The translations under genes were made by a program, and so were the position numbers. Positions 32,074 to 39,868 of a DNA stretch of 64,000 nucleotides are shown here, in pieces (position 1 is the stretch's first letter; each line of letters starts with the position of its first letter). The notes under the pieces were generated by a model that was not told the origin of the DNA, did not search any database, and saw only the letters and a list, made by a program, of their open reading frames with translations. Source of the DNA: Aeromicrobium sp. Root236 (GTDB taxonomy: Bacteria > Actinomycetota > Actinomycetes > Propionibacteriales > Nocardioidaceae); NCBI RefSeq assembly GCF_001428805.1, contig NZ_LMIS01000001.1, forward strand, positions 1,300,529 through 1,364,528, in the 5' to 3' direction.

Positions 32074-32727
32074 ATGAGCGCTCCCGTGGCCACAGACCCC
32101 GGTTGGCAGTCGCGCCTGCGCAACGCACCGCAGCAGCTGCGCAGCCAGGCCAAGATCGAGCAGGCCGTCGACGCCGCCGATCGCCTGCTGTCCCGCGGTG
32201 GCGCGAACGCCGTGACGACGACACGGGTCGCCGCCGAGGCCGGCATCGCCGTGGGCACGATCTACCGCTACTTCCCCGACAAGGAGGCGCTGTTCGACGC
32301 GCTCGCGGCCCGCTGCCTGGCCCGTTTCGAGTCACTCATGGACGCCCTGGTCGAGCAGTCACGCACTGAGAAGTGGGCCGACCCGGTCGGCATGCTGTTC
32401 GACGTCTACACCGACCTCTACCGCACCGACGCCAGCCTGCGGGCGATCTGGTTCGGCGGCTTGCTGTCGGAGAACCTGCGCGTCGCTGATCGCGCACACA
32501 AGCGCGTCATGGCCCAGGGCCTGCGCCACATCCTCGTCGCCCAGGACATCGCGAGCGACGCTCCCGAGCTGGCCACGGTGTGCCACGCGGCGATGCTCGC
32601 CTCGGACGCCATCACGCAGGAGGCGTTCCGCACCAGCGACTCCGGTGACTCAGCGTTGATGGCGGAGGCCAAGACGATGCTGCGCAGCTACGTCGCCAGC
32701 ATCAACGAGCGGTTCACGCCTGCTTGA
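32074..32727 (+). CDS. TetR family transcriptional regulator
   Basis: A 217-residue TetR regulator. The helix-turn-helix is ANAVTTTRVAAEAGIAVGTIYRYFPDKEALFDAL (residues ~35-68). ATG 32074 has GGAG 7 nt upstream; ATGs at 32068 and 32044 are in frame but poorer. It is divergent from the aldolase-kinase-amine oxidase operon, whose operator it likely binds; the ligand may be the substrate of that pathway. The C-terminal ligand domain has no informative motif. Confidence 0.9.
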   Translation: MSAPVATDPGWQSRLRNAPQQLRSQAKIEQAVDAADRLLSRGGANAVTTTRVAAEAGIAVGTIYRYFPDKEALFDALAARCLARFESLMDALVEQSRTEKWADPVGMLFDVYTDLYRTDASLRAIWFGGLLSENLRVADRAHKRVMAQGLRHILVAQDIASDAPELATVCHAAMLASDAITQEAFRTSDSGDSALMAEAKTMLRSYVASINERFTPA

Positions 32728-33193
32728 GCTGCTCCAGCACGGCTTCGAGGGTCTCGACGACGAGCCGGTGGTCCTCGAGCTGCGGCAGTCCCGAGACCGC
32801 GATGCTGCCGACGCACCCCGTCCCGCGCACGAGGACCGGGAACGCTCCCCCGTGCGCGGCGAACAGCTGGGTGTCGAGCCTCGAGTCCTCGTCGAACGAC
32901 CCTCCGTTGACGCGGAACTCCTCGCCGACCCGCAGCGACGAGCGGCCGTAGCGGTCGACGACCGCGCTCTTGCGGGCGAGCCAACCGTCGTTGTCGGCCG
33001 AGGCCCCCGGCAGCGCGGCGTGGAAGAGCTCCTGCCCGTTGCGCCGGATCGAGATCGCGATCGGCAGGCCGGCGGCCAGGCCGGCCTCACGCAGGGCGAC
33101 GCCAACCTGCCAGGCGACCTGCTCGTCGAACCGGTCGAAGACCAGGCGCGACTCCTGCGCCTCGAGCTCGTCGAGCAGCTCGCTGCCGGTCAC
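32714..33193 (-). CDS. UPF0303 / heme-degrading (GlcG-HbpS-like) family protein
   Basis: A 159-residue protein of the UPF0303/DUF336 group: LPIAISIRRNGQELFHAALPG, WLARKSAVVDRYGRSSL, and GGAFPVLVRGTGCVGSIAVSGLPQLEDH. Homologues bind heme or small organic ligands. Its stop overlaps that of the convergent tetR by 14 nt, and its ATG end overlaps with the Gfo/Idh gene stop by 4 nt, so it is co-expressed with that oxidoreductase. Function unknown. Confidence 0.85.
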   Translation of the reverse strand: MTGSELLDELEAQESRLVFDRFDEQVAWQVGVALREAGLAAGLPIAISIRRNGQELFHAALPGASADNDGWLARKSAVVDRYGRSSLRVGEEFRVNGGSFDEDSRLDTQLFAAHGGAFPVLVRGTGCVGSIAVSGLPQLEDHRLVVETLEAVLEQLKQA

Positions 33194-34221
33194 ACGCCCG
33201 CTCCCGGACGTACGGTCGTGTGGCTCTGGGCGCTGAGGCGAGCCGCCTCGAGCACGTCGGCCGTCGCCACCGCGTCGGCAGCCTCGACCGGCGGCGCACC
33301 CTCACCGCGTACGGCCTTGGCGAACGTCGGGTAGTAGGTGTCCCACGCGCCGCGCTCGAGGGCGACCGGGGCGGAGCCGTCGGCGGTGAAGACCCGGTCG
33401 AGGTCGGACGCGGCCTCGGCGCCCCAGGCGTCGCTGGTCGCGGGGCTCGCGCCGGCGACCAGGGCCTCCTCCTGCGTGTCGCCCGTCGTGATGACGACGG
33501 ACGCCTCGGTGCCGGTGACGCGGAGCCGAGGGCCGGAGGCGTACTGGGTCCAGCTGCCCCACAGGTGCGAGACGGCTCCGGAGCTGTGGCGCAGCGCGAC
33601 GAAGACGTCGTCGTCGAGGCCGTTCTCGCGGGTCCGCGACTCGGCGTACACGGACTCCACGGGGCCGAGCAGCACGAGCGCCTGGTCGACGAGGTGGGCG
33701 CCGAAGTCGAGGAGCGTGCCACCACCGGAGGCTCCGGGGCCGTTCTCCGGGGCATACCGCTCGAACCTCGACTCGAACCTGCGCACCTCGCCGAGCGTCC
33801 CGTCGTCGACGAGCGACCGCACCGTCAGGAAGTCCGAGTCCCATCGACGGTTCTGGTAGGGGCTCAGCGTCACGCCGCTCGCCGCGGCGAGCTCCACCGA
33901 ACGGCGAGCGGCCGCGGGGTCGAGCGCGAAGGGCTTGTCGCAGACGACCGACAGGCCGAGCGCGATCGCCTCGTCCGTGAGCTCCGAGTGCGTGCCGGCG
34001 GGGGTCGAGATGCTGACCGCCTCGGCGCCGGACGCAGCCAGGTCCTCGAGCGAGTCGAACACGGCAAGACCTGGATGGTCCTCGGCTACGAGTGCTCGGC
34101 GCTCATCCGACGCGGTGACCACGCCCACGAACTCACATCCCGGTGCCGAGGCGATCAGCGGGGCGTGGAAGTACCGCCCGCCGAAGCCGTAGCCGACCAG
34201 TCCGATCTTGACCGGGTCCAT
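33190..34221 (-). CDS. Gfo/Idh/MocA family oxidoreductase
   Basis: A 343-residue NAD(P)-dependent sugar or inositol dehydrogenase-like protein. Rossmann motif GLVGYGFGGRYFHAPLI, then VSISTPAGTHSELTDEA and CDKPFALDPAAARRSVELA (the conserved DKP/EKP Lys). The C-terminal sheet domain has GGTLLDFGAHLVDQALVLLGP with the family Asp/His pair. Probably oxidises a cyclitol or sugar. Operon with the UPF0303 gene (ATGA overlap). It could feed the neighbouring aldolase-kinase pathway, but this is inference. Confidence 0.92.
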   Translation of the reverse strand: MDPVKIGLVGYGFGGRYFHAPLIASAPGCEFVGVVTASDERRALVAEDHPGLAVFDSLEDLAASGAEAVSISTPAGTHSELTDEAIALGLSVVCDKPFALDPAAARRSVELAAASGVTLSPYQNRRWDSDFLTVRSLVDDGTLGEVRRFESRFERYAPENGPGASGGGTLLDFGAHLVDQALVLLGPVESVYAESRTRENGLDDDVFVALRHSSGAVSHLWGSWTQYASGPRLRVTGTEASVVITTGDTQEEALVAGASPATSDAWGAEAASDLDRVFTADGSAPVALERGAWDTYYPTFAKAVRGEGAPPVEAADAVATADVLEAARLSAQSHTTVRPGAGV

Positions 34222-34306
34222 GCGATCACCGCTCCTTGCGTCGAGTCATGTCCTGACAATTGAAGCAGCACGGCATCCGGCCGGTCCCACCAGCGTTCCT
34301 TCGGCG

Positions 34307-34648
34307 TCAGGAGCGCAGGATCTTGTCCATCGCCTTGCCCTTGGCCAGCTCGTCCACGAGCTTGTCGAGGTAGCGGATCTTCTGCATCAGCGGGTCGTCG
34401 ATCTCCTCGACGCGCACCCCGCACACGATCCCGGTGATCAGGTCGACACCCGGGTTGAGCCGCGCGTCAGCGAAGAAGTCCTCGAACGACGTCCCGGCGT
34501 CCAGGTGGGCGGCAAGCTGCGCCTCGTCGAAGCCCGTCAGCCACGCGATCACCTGGTCGAGCTCGGCCTTCGTACGCCCTTTCTTCTCGACCTTGGCCAC
34601 GTAGAGCGGGTAGACCGCGGCGAAGCTGACCGTGAAGATGCGGCTCAT
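34307..34648 (-). CDS. DUF2200 family protein
   Basis: A 113-residue protein recognised as DUF2200 by [21 protein letters not shown] near the start, IAWLTGF, and [38 protein letters not shown]. It is small, soluble, charged and helical. The family has no assigned function. A TAGCAT hexamer 8 nt upstream of the ATG may be its -10 element. Confidence 0.88.
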   Translation of the reverse strand: MSRIFTVSFAAVYPLYVAKVEKKGRTKAELDQVIAWLTGFDEAQLAAHLDAGTSFEDFFADARLNPGVDLITGIVCGVRVEEIDDPLMQKIRYLDKLVDELAKGKAMDKILRS

Positions 34649-34749
34649 GTGCTGCGATGCTACCCACCTGCCGGGCCCGCGCACTCATGGCATGATGCCG
34701 GTCAGGCACGACGCCTGACCGGCCGCAAAGGCTGGGGAAACGGAGTCCC

Positions 34750-35253
34750 ATGGGCATCAACCAGCGCTCCCAGGTCGAGATGACGGCCGAGGAGATCGCC
34801 GACTTCATCCCGTCCCGGCGGACCGCCACCTTCGTCACCCTCGGGCGTACGGGGCATCCCCACGCCGTGGCGATGTGGTTCGCCGTGATCGACGGAGTCA
34901 TCTGGTTCGAGACCAAGGCCAAGGCGCAGAAGGCCGTCAACATCGGGCGCGACCCGCGGGCGACGGTGCTCGTCGAGGACGGCCTGACGTACGACACGCT
35001 CCGCGGGGTCTCCCTCGAAGGGCGCTGCACGATCGTCGACGATCCGGAGGCGTTGTGGGCGGTGGGGGTCAACGTGTGGGAGCGCTACAACGGGCCCTAC
35101 ACCGAGGAGATGCAGCCGCTCGTCGAGCTCATGCTGCACAAGCGGGTCGCGGTGCGCTTCGACGTCGAGCGCACCCGGTCGTGGGACCACCGCAAGCTCG
35201 GCCTCGACCCCATCCCTCTCGGCGGCACGACCGCGCCCGCGGAGGGCGGCTGA
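34750..35253 (+). CDS. PPOX-class F420-dependent flavin reductase-like protein
   Basis: A 167-residue split beta-barrel protein of the pyridoxamine-phosphate-oxidase superfamily: IPSRRTATFVTLGRTGHPHAVAMWF, IWFETKAKAQKAVNIGRDPRATVLVEDG. Actinobacterial members of this type use deazaflavin F420 rather than FMN. It is followed after 1 nt by a DDN-type reductase, so both probably form an operon of F420 enzymes. Substrate unknown. Confidence 0.88.
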   Translation: MGINQRSQVEMTAEEIADFIPSRRTATFVTLGRTGHPHAVAMWFAVIDGVIWFETKAKAQKAVNIGRDPRATVLVEDGLTYDTLRGVSLEGRCTIVDDPEALWAVGVNVWERYNGPYTEEMQPLVELMLHKRVAVRFDVERTRSWDHRKLGLDPIPLGGTTAPAEGG

Positions 35254-35254
35254 C

Positions 35255-35749
35255 ATGGGCCGCTTCTCGATGCCGGACGAACGGCCCAGCGGCCTCGACT
35301 CGTCCCTGACCGGCAAACTGATCAAGTACGGCTCCAAGGCCCAGGTGGCGGCGTTCAAGCTGACCAACGGCTGGCTGGGGTCGAAGTGGCGCGTCGGTGC
35401 GGCGTTCCGGAAGCCGGTGAGGATCCTGCTGCTCGACCACGTCGGCCGGAAGTCCGGCAAGCAGTTCACGGCACCGTTGCTCTACCTCGAGGACGGTCCC
35501 AACCTCGTGATCGTCGCTTCGCAGGGCGGTCTCCCGAAGAACCCGCAGTGGTACGGCAACCTGGTCGCGCATCCCGACACCCAGGTCAGGCTGTCGAGGC
35601 AAAAGGCCCGCCCCGTACGAGCCCGCGTGGCGACGCCCGAGGAGCGGGCCGAGCTGTGGCCCAAGCTGCTCGACCTCTATGCCGACTTCGCGAAGTACGC
35701 GACCTGGGCCGACCGCGAGATCCCGGTCGTCGTGCTCGAGCCGCGCTAG
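35255..35749 (+). CDS. Deazaflavin-dependent nitroreductase (DDN-like)
   Basis: A 164-residue protein with the DDN family core: FRKPVRILLLDHVGRKSGKQFTAPLLYLEDGPNLVIVAS, and PKNPQWYGNLVAHPDTQVRL. Related Mycobacterium Ddn enzymes use F420H2 to reduce quinones and nitro drugs at the membrane. It is 1 nt downstream of a PPOX-type gene. Its stop shares a CTAG tetramer with the convergent nucleotidyltransferase gene. Confidence 0.92.
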   Translation: MGRFSMPDERPSGLDSSLTGKLIKYGSKAQVAAFKLTNGWLGSKWRVGAAFRKPVRILLLDHVGRKSGKQFTAPLLYLEDGPNLVIVASQGGLPKNPQWYGNLVAHPDTQVRLSRQKARPVRARVATPEERAELWPKLLDLYADFAKYATWADREIPVVVLEPR

Positions 35750-36312
35750 CCGGCCGGCTCGATGACGGCCAGGCGCTCCAGCAGGTAGAGGAACGCGGCG
35801 GCGAACGGGTTGTCCGCAGTCGCTGCCCGGACCTCGTCCCAGTCGACCTGCTCGCGTACGGCGCGGGCCACCGGCAGCTGCCGGCCGAAGTCGCACGCGT
35901 GCTCCTCCAGGGCGTTCAGCTTCTGACCCAGCAGCTCCGTGGCCGACAGCACCGGCATCGCCACCGACTCGACCTCGAGCTCCTCCACCTGCATCAGCGA
36001 CTCCCGGGTCACCGATTCACCGTTGGTCTGGAACAGCACGTCCACCAGGGACTCACCGACGTACACCTTGAACAGCCAGTCCTCCGGGGGCTCCACGACG
36101 TCGAGCCCGCGCTCCGCCAGCATCGCGGCGGCCTTGGCCGCGTCGTCCTCGGCGACCACGAAGTCGACGTCGTGGTCGGGCTCCGGTCCACCGCGTGCCC
36201 ACACGGCGTAGCCACCGGCCAACGCGAACGGGATGCCGCTCTCCTTGAGGTTCACCGCCACCAGCTTGAGCGCTTCTCGCAGGTCCCGGCCTGAATCGTT
36301 GTCGTCCGTCAC
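35746..36312 (-). CDS. Nucleotidyltransferase-fold protein
   Basis: A 188-residue protein with an AbiEii/MNT-like nucleotidyltransferase core: IPFALAGGYAVWARGGPEPDHDVDFVV, where GGYAVWARG and DHDVDF are the Gly-rich and Asp-x-Asp metal motifs. A later part (SATELLGQKLNALEEHACDFGRQL) is typical of this family. Could be an orphan antitoxin-like or modifying enzyme; no partner toxin is adjacent. GTG start. Confidence 0.82.
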   Translation of the reverse strand: MTDDNDSGRDLREALKLVAVNLKESGIPFALAGGYAVWARGGPEPDHDVDFVVAEDDAAKAAAMLAERGLDVVEPPEDWLFKVYVGESLVDVLFQTNGESVTRESLMQVEELEVESVAMPVLSATELLGQKLNALEEHACDFGRQLPVARAVREQVDWDEVRAATADNPFAAAFLYLLERLAVIEPAG

Positions 36313-36372
36313 GCCGCTGGTGTACCCGCCTCGCGACGTGTCATGTCCCGCGCGGCGGGTACGTCCTCATCG

Positions 36373-37131
36373 ATGCGACTGGCCACCTTCAACATCCTCA
36401 ACGGGCGTACGGCGTCGGACGACCAGGTCGAGCTCGGGGTCTTCCGGGACGCCATCGCGTCGCTCGATGCCGATGTCCTCGCGCTGCAAGAGGTCGACCG
36501 CAACCAACCGAGGTCGGGGCGCACCGATCTGACCGCCGCCGCCGCGGACGCCATGGGCGCCGTCGACCACCGCTTCGTGGCAGCCCTGAGCGGCAGTCCC
36601 GGTGCCACGTGGATCGCCGCGACCGGGCGCGAGCAACCGGACTCAGCGGCGTACGGGATCGCCCTGCTCAGTCGCTTCCCCGTCGCTGCGTGGGAGGTGA
36701 TCCGGCTACCGACCCTGCACGCTCGCGTGCCCATGTGGTTCCGCGGCAGCCGGATGCCCACGATGGTGCGGGACGAGCCGCGGGTCGCGGTCGCCGCCCT
36801 CGTCGACACCCCCAGCGGCCCGCTGACGGTGGCCAACACGCATCTCTCGTTCGTGCCGTGGTGGGGCGGCCGGCAGCTGCGGTCCCTCGTCAGGTCGCTG
36901 GACCGGACGGGAGACGACCTCGTGCTGATGGGCGACCTCAACATGACGTCCGACCGCGCGACCGCCATCACGGGCATGCGGGGCTTGATCGACGCGCCGA
37001 CCTTCCCGTCCGACGCCCCTCGGGAGCAGCTCGACCATGTCCTGACCGACGGCCGCTGGACCGTCGTCAACGCCGAGGCGCGCCGGCTCCCGATCTCGGA
37101 CCACCGCGCTCTGGTCGTCGACGTGACCTGA
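36373..37131 (+). CDS. Endonuclease/exonuclease/phosphatase family protein
   Basis: A 252-residue EEP-fold hydrolase: MRLATFNILNGR (Asn), LQEVDRNQPRSG (Glu), LVLMGDLNMTSDRATA (Asp-x-Asn), and LPISDHRALVVDVT (Asp-His). ATG 36373 is where homologues start; an ATG at 36343 adds ten residues. A sphingomyelinase/DNase-type phosphodiesterase activity is expected but the substrate is open. Second EEP gene of the window (see 14755). Confidence 0.88.
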   Translation: MRLATFNILNGRTASDDQVELGVFRDAIASLDADVLALQEVDRNQPRSGRTDLTAAAADAMGAVDHRFVAALSGSPGATWIAATGREQPDSAAYGIALLSRFPVAAWEVIRLPTLHARVPMWFRGSRMPTMVRDEPRVAVAALVDTPSGPLTVANTHLSFVPWWGGRQLRSLVRSLDRTGDDLVLMGDLNMTSDRATAITGMRGLIDAPTFPSDAPREQLDHVLTDGRWTVVNAEARRLPISDHRALVVDVT

Positions 37132-37183
37132 GCCGGTTACGCTCGTCGCGCCTCCGCAAGGTGGCCAGACGATCGGAGCGACC

Positions 37184-37567
37184 ATGCCCGTACTCGGAAT
37201 CGGCGGGATCTTCTTCCGCGCACACGACCCGGAGGCACTCGGCGAGTGGTACCGCGAGCACCTCGGGATCGGTGCCGGGCAGGCCGCGCCGGGCACCGGT
37301 GAACCCGAGGAATGGACCTGGAAGGCGCAAGGAGGTCCAGTGGTGTTCGCGCCCTTCGACGCCGACACCGACTACTGGGTCGCAGAGAAGCAGGTCATGC
37401 TCAACCTTCGGGTCAGCGATCTCGACGCGCTGCTCGAGACCCTGAGAACCGCCGGTGTCGCCGTGACGACGCAGGCCGACTGGGACTCGCCGGAGACCGG
37501 ACGCTTCGCGCGCATCCACGATCCTGAGGGCAACCCGGTCGAGCTGTGGGAGCCACCGGCAGCGTGA
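37184..37567 (+). CDS. VOC family protein
   Basis: A 127-residue single-module glyoxalase-fold protein: GIGGIFFRAHDPEALGEWYREHLGI, VMLNLRVSDLDALLETLRTAG, and RIHDPEGNPVELWEPP with the usual C-terminal Glu ligand. Third VOC gene of the window. Dimeric metalloenzyme or drug-binding protein; function not predictable. Confidence 0.9.
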   Translation: MPVLGIGGIFFRAHDPEALGEWYREHLGIGAGQAAPGTGEPEEWTWKAQGGPVVFAPFDADTDYWVAEKQVMLNLRVSDLDALLETLRTAGVAVTTQADWDSPETGRFARIHDPEGNPVELWEPPAA

Positions 37568-37570
37568 GCC

Positions 37571-37912
37571 TCAGCCCTCGTTGAGCGCGACTGCCTGACG
37601 TACGAGCTCGATGAACGCCGCGTCGTCGAGGCCGTCGGACTCCTGGGTGTCGATCGCCCGCCGAGTCCCGGCGTCGAGGCTCGCGTTGAACAGGCCGGAC
37701 GGGTCCTCGAGCGACGCGCCCTTGGCGAACGTCACCTTGACCTTGTCCTTGTAGGTCTCCACGGTGCAGATCAGGCCCGACCGCGAGAACGTGGGCACGC
37801 CGTCGGGGTTCGAGGCCTTGCGCCACTTGGCCTCCTCGACGACGTCCGGGGCCGCCTCGTTGATCAAGCCTCGGATCGAGTCGACGGTGTCGCTGCGCCA
37901 GTCATTCGCCAT
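37571..37912 (-). CDS. DUF1801 family protein
   Basis: A 113-residue protein with the YdhG/DUF1801 core: VDSIRGLINEAAPDVVEEAKWRKASNPDG, ICTVETYKDKVKVTFAKGASLEDP. This fold occurs with iron-chaperone-like and frataxin-like proteins and often as a small stand-alone protein. TACAGT (complement of 37920-37925) lies 7 nt before the ATG (leaderless). Function unknown. Confidence 0.85.
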   Translation of the reverse strand: MANDWRSDTVDSIRGLINEAAPDVVEEAKWRKASNPDGVPTFSRSGLICTVETYKDKVKVTFAKGASLEDPSGLFNASLDAGTRRAIDTQESDGLDDAAFIELVRQAVALNEG

Positions 37913-37947
37913 GACCGCGACTGTATCGAAGCAGCGACCGTATTCGC

Positions 37948-38511
37948 TCAGGGCAGGAGTGCATCGACGCCCTGCAGGAAGGTGCGGGAGACGCCGTCGG
38001 GGTCCGTGAGGCAGCCGGCGACCATGGCGCCGTCACGCAGCATCACGAATCTCCGTGCCGCATCCTCCGAGTCGCCGCCGAGCGCCGCGAAGAGCTCCAG
38101 GACCAGCGCGAGGAACCATGCTCGGTGCGCCAGGACCGCCTGGTGGACCGGATCGGCGGGGTCGGGGAACTCGGCAGCAGCATTGAGGAAGGCGCAGCCC
38201 CGGAAGTGCGGAGACCGGATGCCGTCGGCGATGTTGTTCGCGATGGCGCGCAGGGCGTCGGCTGGCGACAGGTCGCTGCTGGTCAGCTCGGCGACCTGCT
38301 CCCTGATCGCCCGGTCCGCCTCCTCGACGTAGGTCGTGACGAGCTGCTGCTTGCTCGGGAAGTGCCGGTAGAGCGTCGCCCGGGTGACGCCGGCCTCGGC
38401 GATCACCCGATCGATCCCGACCGTGTTGACGCCCTCGGTGTAGAAGAGCCGCGTCGCCGTGTCGAGCAGCTTGGCGCGCGCCTTGGAGACCTTCACGGCT
38501 GGGGCACTCAT
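37948..38511 (-). CDS. TetR family transcriptional regulator
   Basis: A 187-residue TetR protein. The helix-turn-helix is GVNTVGIDRVIAEAGVTRATLYRHFPSKQQLV (residues ~28-60). TATCAT (complement of 38518-38523) is 6 nt before the ATG, so it is leaderless. It is divergent from a small membrane protein gene; two related palindromes in between are the likely operators. Ligand unknown; the N-terminal AcrR-type fold suggests hydrophobic drugs. Confidence 0.92.
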   Translation of the reverse strand: MSAPAVKVSKARAKLLDTATRLFYTEGVNTVGIDRVIAEAGVTRATLYRHFPSKQQLVTTYVEEADRAIREQVAELTSSDLSPADALRAIANNIADGIRSPHFRGCAFLNAAAEFPDPADPVHQAVLAHRAWFLALVLELFAALGGDSEDAARRFVMLRDGAMVAGCLTDPDGVSRTFLQGVDALLP

Positions 38512-38543
38512 ACAACCATGATAGCCGCGACCGGCACAGAGAC

Positions 38544-38604
38544 AGAACGATCGGTCTTGACTTGTGCGGCGTTCTCCGCTTCACTCAACTAGACAGATCG
38601 TTCT
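38544..38604. promoter_or_regulatory. Paired TetR operators
   Basis: AGAACGATCGGTCT (38544-38557) and AGACAGATCGTTCT (38591-38604) are inverted copies of one another and each is itself close to a palindrome (consensus AGAMCGATCGKTCT). They lie between tetR (38511) and the divergent membrane protein gene (38624). Confidence 0.78.
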
Positions 38605-38623
38605 ACTTCATTCGAGGAAAGCC

Positions 38624-39175
38624 ATGACCGCCCCCACCACCCCGTCGTCCACCGCGCCCGCACTCAGCCGCCTGTACGCGGCTCGGTTCGCCTTCGCACT
38701 CAGCTGGGCGGTCGTCGTCCTGATCGCCGCGTCCGAGATCAACCCGTTCGTCGGCACGCTGCTCGTGCTCTACCCCGTCTACGACCTCGTCGCCACCGCG
38801 GCTGATGCACGACTGTCCGGCTCGTCCACGCCGCGGTCGGCGCTCCTGGTCAATGCCGCCGTGAGCGCCGCCGCAGCCGTTGCTCTCGGTCTCGCGGCCG
38901 CATCCGGCATCCCGGCCGTGCTGCGCGTGTGGGGCGCCTGGGCGATCGTCGCCGGCATCGCCCAGCTGGTCGTCGCACTCCGGCGCCGCTCACTGGGCGG
39001 CCAGGTGCCGATGATCGTCAGCGGCGCGATCTCGGCGCTCGCCGGTGGCAGCTTCGCAGCGATGGCATCCCAGGACGACCCGTCCCTCAGCGCCCTCGGC
39101 GGTTACGCACTCCTCGGCGCCCTCTTCTTCCTCGTGTCGTCGATCCTGCTGCGTCGCAACGCTCAGAAGGTCTAA
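38624..39175 (+). CDS. DUF308-like small membrane protein
   Basis: A 183-residue membrane protein with six hydrophobic segments (~16-36, ~38-55, ~70-90, ~95-112, ~122-140, ~152-172), similar to HdeD/DUF308 proteins. GAGGAAA precedes the ATG. Probably the target of the divergent TetR repressor. No transport motif is visible; function unknown. Confidence 0.78.
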   Translation: MTAPTTPSSTAPALSRLYAARFAFALSWAVVVLIAASEINPFVGTLLVLYPVYDLVATAADARLSGSSTPRSALLVNAAVSAAAAVALGLAAASGIPAVLRVWGAWAIVAGIAQLVVALRRRSLGGQVPMIVSGAISALAGGSFAAMASQDDPSLSALGGYALLGALFFLVSSILLRRNAQKV

Positions 39176-39180
39176 CACTT

Positions 39181-39205
39181 ACGATACGGACTCGTTCCGT
39201 TTCGT
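39181..39205 (+). promoter_or_regulatory. TetR operator overlapping a leaderless promoter
   Basis: ACGATACGGA-CTCGT-TCCGTTTCGT: 10-bp arms with one mismatch around a 5-nt centre. It ends just before a TAGGCT -10 hexamer (39208-39213) that stands 7 nt before the tetR GTG, so repressor binding would block RNA polymerase. Confidence 0.82.
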
Positions 39206-39220
39206 GGTAGGCTTTTCGCC

Positions 39221-39868
39221 GTGCCTGCCAACGATCTCGTCGCGACGGAAGAACCTCGCCGTGGACGACCCCGTGACCCGAGCCGCGACGACGCCATCAT
39301 CGACGCGGCGATCGATCTCCTGATCCGGGACGGCTACGACCGCGTCTCGATGGAGAACGTCGCCAGCGCCGCGGGCGTCGGCAAGGCGACGGTCTATCGC
39401 CGCTGGGGCAGCAAGGCCGAGCTGGTCGTCGACGCGATGGCCACGCTCAAGCCGTCGATCGACACGATCGACACGGGCTCATTGGACGGCGACATCGAGC
39501 TGATGGTCGCGGTCTCCTGCAGCCCCCGCTCGCAGCGGCTGTTCCAAGTGATGGTGAGCATCTGCTCGGCGCTCCCCCGTGAGCCCGAGCTGCTCGAGGC
39601 GTTCAGGGCCCGGTTCACCGAGCCGCGCATTGCGCGCATCAGCGCGATGCTCGAACGCGCCAAGGCACGCGGGGAGCTCGGCCCCGACATCGACATCGAG
39701 ATGGCGGCGAGCCTCCTGCCCTCCCTCATGCTCCAGCGAGCCCTCACCACCGGCCAGCCGGCTGGGCGCACGTACGCCGAACAAATCGTGCGGAGCGTGC
39801 TGCTTCCCGTGCTCGGCCGCCCCGCACAACCCCTCACGACCACAGACTCGGAGACCTCCCATGACTGA
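39221..39868 (+). CDS. TetR family transcriptional regulator of the MFS exporter
   Basis: A 215-residue TetR regulator from GTG 39221. The helix-turn-helix is YDRVSMENVASAAGVGKATVYRRWGSKAELVVDAM (residues ~36-70). A TetR_C-type ligand domain follows. It overlaps the MFS gene by 8 nt, and both share one promoter with the palindrome at 39181-39205. An autoregulated drug-sensing repressor-exporter operon is the natural reading. Confidence 0.94.
   Translation: MPANDLVATEEPRRGRPRDPSRDDAIIDAAIDLLIRDGYDRVSMENVASAAGVGKATVYRRWGSKAELVVDAMATLKPSIDTIDTGSLDGDIELMVAVSCSPRSQRLFQVMVSICSALPREPELLEAFRARFTEPRIARISAMLERAKARGELGPDIDIEMAASLLPSLMLQRALTTGQPAGRTYAEQIVRSVLLPVLGRPAQPLTTTDSETSHD

Noticed and set aside
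35746..36312. Toxin-antitoxin pair
   Set aside because: The nucleotidyltransferase-fold protein has no adjacent HEPN or AbiE-type partner; neighbours are an F420-type reductase and an EEP hydrolase with separate roles.
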